Positions 6,068 through 6,523 of a stretch of DNA of 6,523 nt are shown here, one piece after another. The DNA comes from Bacteroidetes bacterium 4572_114 (lineage in GTDB: Bacteria > Bacteroidota > Bacteroidia > Bacteroidales > 4484-276), in assembly GCA_002254335.1 (NCBI GenBank), contig NIVA01000101.1:1-6523 (forward strand), written 5' to 3'. Under the pieces are notes generated by a model. The model ran no database searches. It worked only from the letters and a program-made list of their open reading frames with translations, and had not been told where the DNA came from. The translations under genes and the position numbers were made by a program. Numbering within the stretch: the stretch's first letter is position 1; every line of letters begins with the position of its first letter.

Positions 6068-6523
6068 TTATTTAATGATCAATTTCTGGTTGGAAATACC
6101 ATTAACAGTTTCCATCCTGACGAAATAAACGCCTGTTGGCAAATCGTTGGTATTGATCCTGATTTGGTTGTTGTTAACAGGTGTTTGGTAAACAACCTGG
6201 CCTGTGTAGTTAATCAGGCTTACCGATTTGAGCATATCCGTTGATTCGATATTTACAAATCCTGTTGCAGGGTTAGGATAGATGCTTACATTGTTAACTT
6301 CATTTTCTTCAATACCTGTAACTGTGGTAATCATCAGGTTGTCGATCATGAATACAAAAGCATCTTCTGAAACACATTGGATAGCAACATAAACCAATTG
6401 GCCGTCATAAGCTGACAGGTCGATGGTCTGTTCAGTCCATACAACAGGTGCTTCCAAAACACTAGTGTTTAGCATGGTGAAGTCCCCGGGGTTCATGCCT
6501 GTGGTCGATACACCTACATTGTA
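6068..6523 (-). CDS. C-terminal end of a T9SS-exported protein with cleaved-adhesin-like domain (5' end beyond the window)
   Basis: The frame is open from the right edge, giving 151 residues before TAA at 6068; an internal Met at 6496 is not the start. The first 60 residues, with VGVSTTG, WTEQTIDLSAYDGQLVYVAIQ and FVFMIDNLMI, match the pattern of the cleaved adhesin / MAM-like jelly-roll domain found in gingipain-type and other secreted Bacteroidota proteins. After a short linker (GIEENEVNN) comes a typical type A T9SS sorting domain: VSIYPNPATGFVNIE, then LINYTGQVVYQ, LPTGVYFVRM and the terminal QKLIIK. The sorting domain directs passage across the outer membrane and is normally removed by the PorU sortase at the surface. 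The catalytic or binding part, if any, lies outside the window. It is followed by a strong terminator. Confidence 0.92.
   Translation of the reverse strand, partial: YNVGVSTTGMNPGDFTMLNTSVLEAPVVWTEQTIDLSAYDGQLVYVAIQCVSEDAFVFMIDNLMITTVTGIEENEVNNVSIYPNPATGFVNIESTDMLKSVSLINYTGQVVYQTPVNNNQIRINTNDLPTGVYFVRMETVNGISNQKLIIK

Noticed and set aside
5829..6128. 99-residue plus-strand open frame
   Set aside because: It runs across the ATL gene, the terminator and the T9SS gene on the opposite strand; its content is explained by those features.

Overview
The window looks like a piece of a Bacteroidota chromosome, probably an environmental Bacteroidales- or Flavobacteriia-like organism. Three things point there. 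One gene ends in a type IX secretion (T9SS) C-terminal sorting domain. A second is a long Ig-like repeat protein of the kind common in gliding or T9SS Bacteroidota. A third is an OmpA protein with thrombospondin type 3 repeats. The leader regions are AT-rich, and two -7-like boxes match the Bacteroidota consensus TAnnTTTG. All six genes I can support lie on the minus strand, so transcription runs from right to left.

In transcription order the layout is as follows. (1) 6523-6068: the 3' end of a secreted protein with a cleaved-adhesin-like domain and a T9SS sorting domain, closed by a strong hairpin terminator at 6018-6044. (2) 6003-5665: an alkyltransferase-like (ATL) DNA-lesion-binding protein whose methyl-acceptor cysteine is alanine. 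Its start codon lies only 14 bases beyond the terminator stem. (3) 5664-5247: a 418-base AT-rich gap with an A/C-rich block and an opposing T/G-rich block that form a degenerate inverted repeat, then a probable mrp promoter. (4) 5246-4182: Mrp/ApbC, an MIP18-like domain fused to a P-loop ATPase for Fe-S cluster handling. (5) 4111-3857: a small NifU C-terminal-domain protein with a CxxC, probably in an operon with mrp and ended by a terminator at 3806-3831. (6) 3566-2208: an OmpA-family outer membrane protein with a beta-barrel, five 27-residue calcium-binding repeats and a peptidoglycan-binding domain, followed by a 13-bp perfect hairpin. (7) 1886-1: the first 628 codons of a secreted Ig-like repeat protein that stays open to the left edge.

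Functionally the window mixes cell-surface genes at both ends and in the OmpA locus with two housekeeping units, Fe-S cluster delivery (mrp-nifU) and alkylation-damage recognition (ATL). I see no phage, transposase, CRISPR, tRNA or rRNA, and no clear evidence of a new system. The points most worth checking are the missing CxxC in Mrp beside a CxxC-bearing NifU domain, the ATL gene placed against a terminator, the inverted-repeat block at 5411-5627, and a possible frameshifted gene remnant near 1925-2088.
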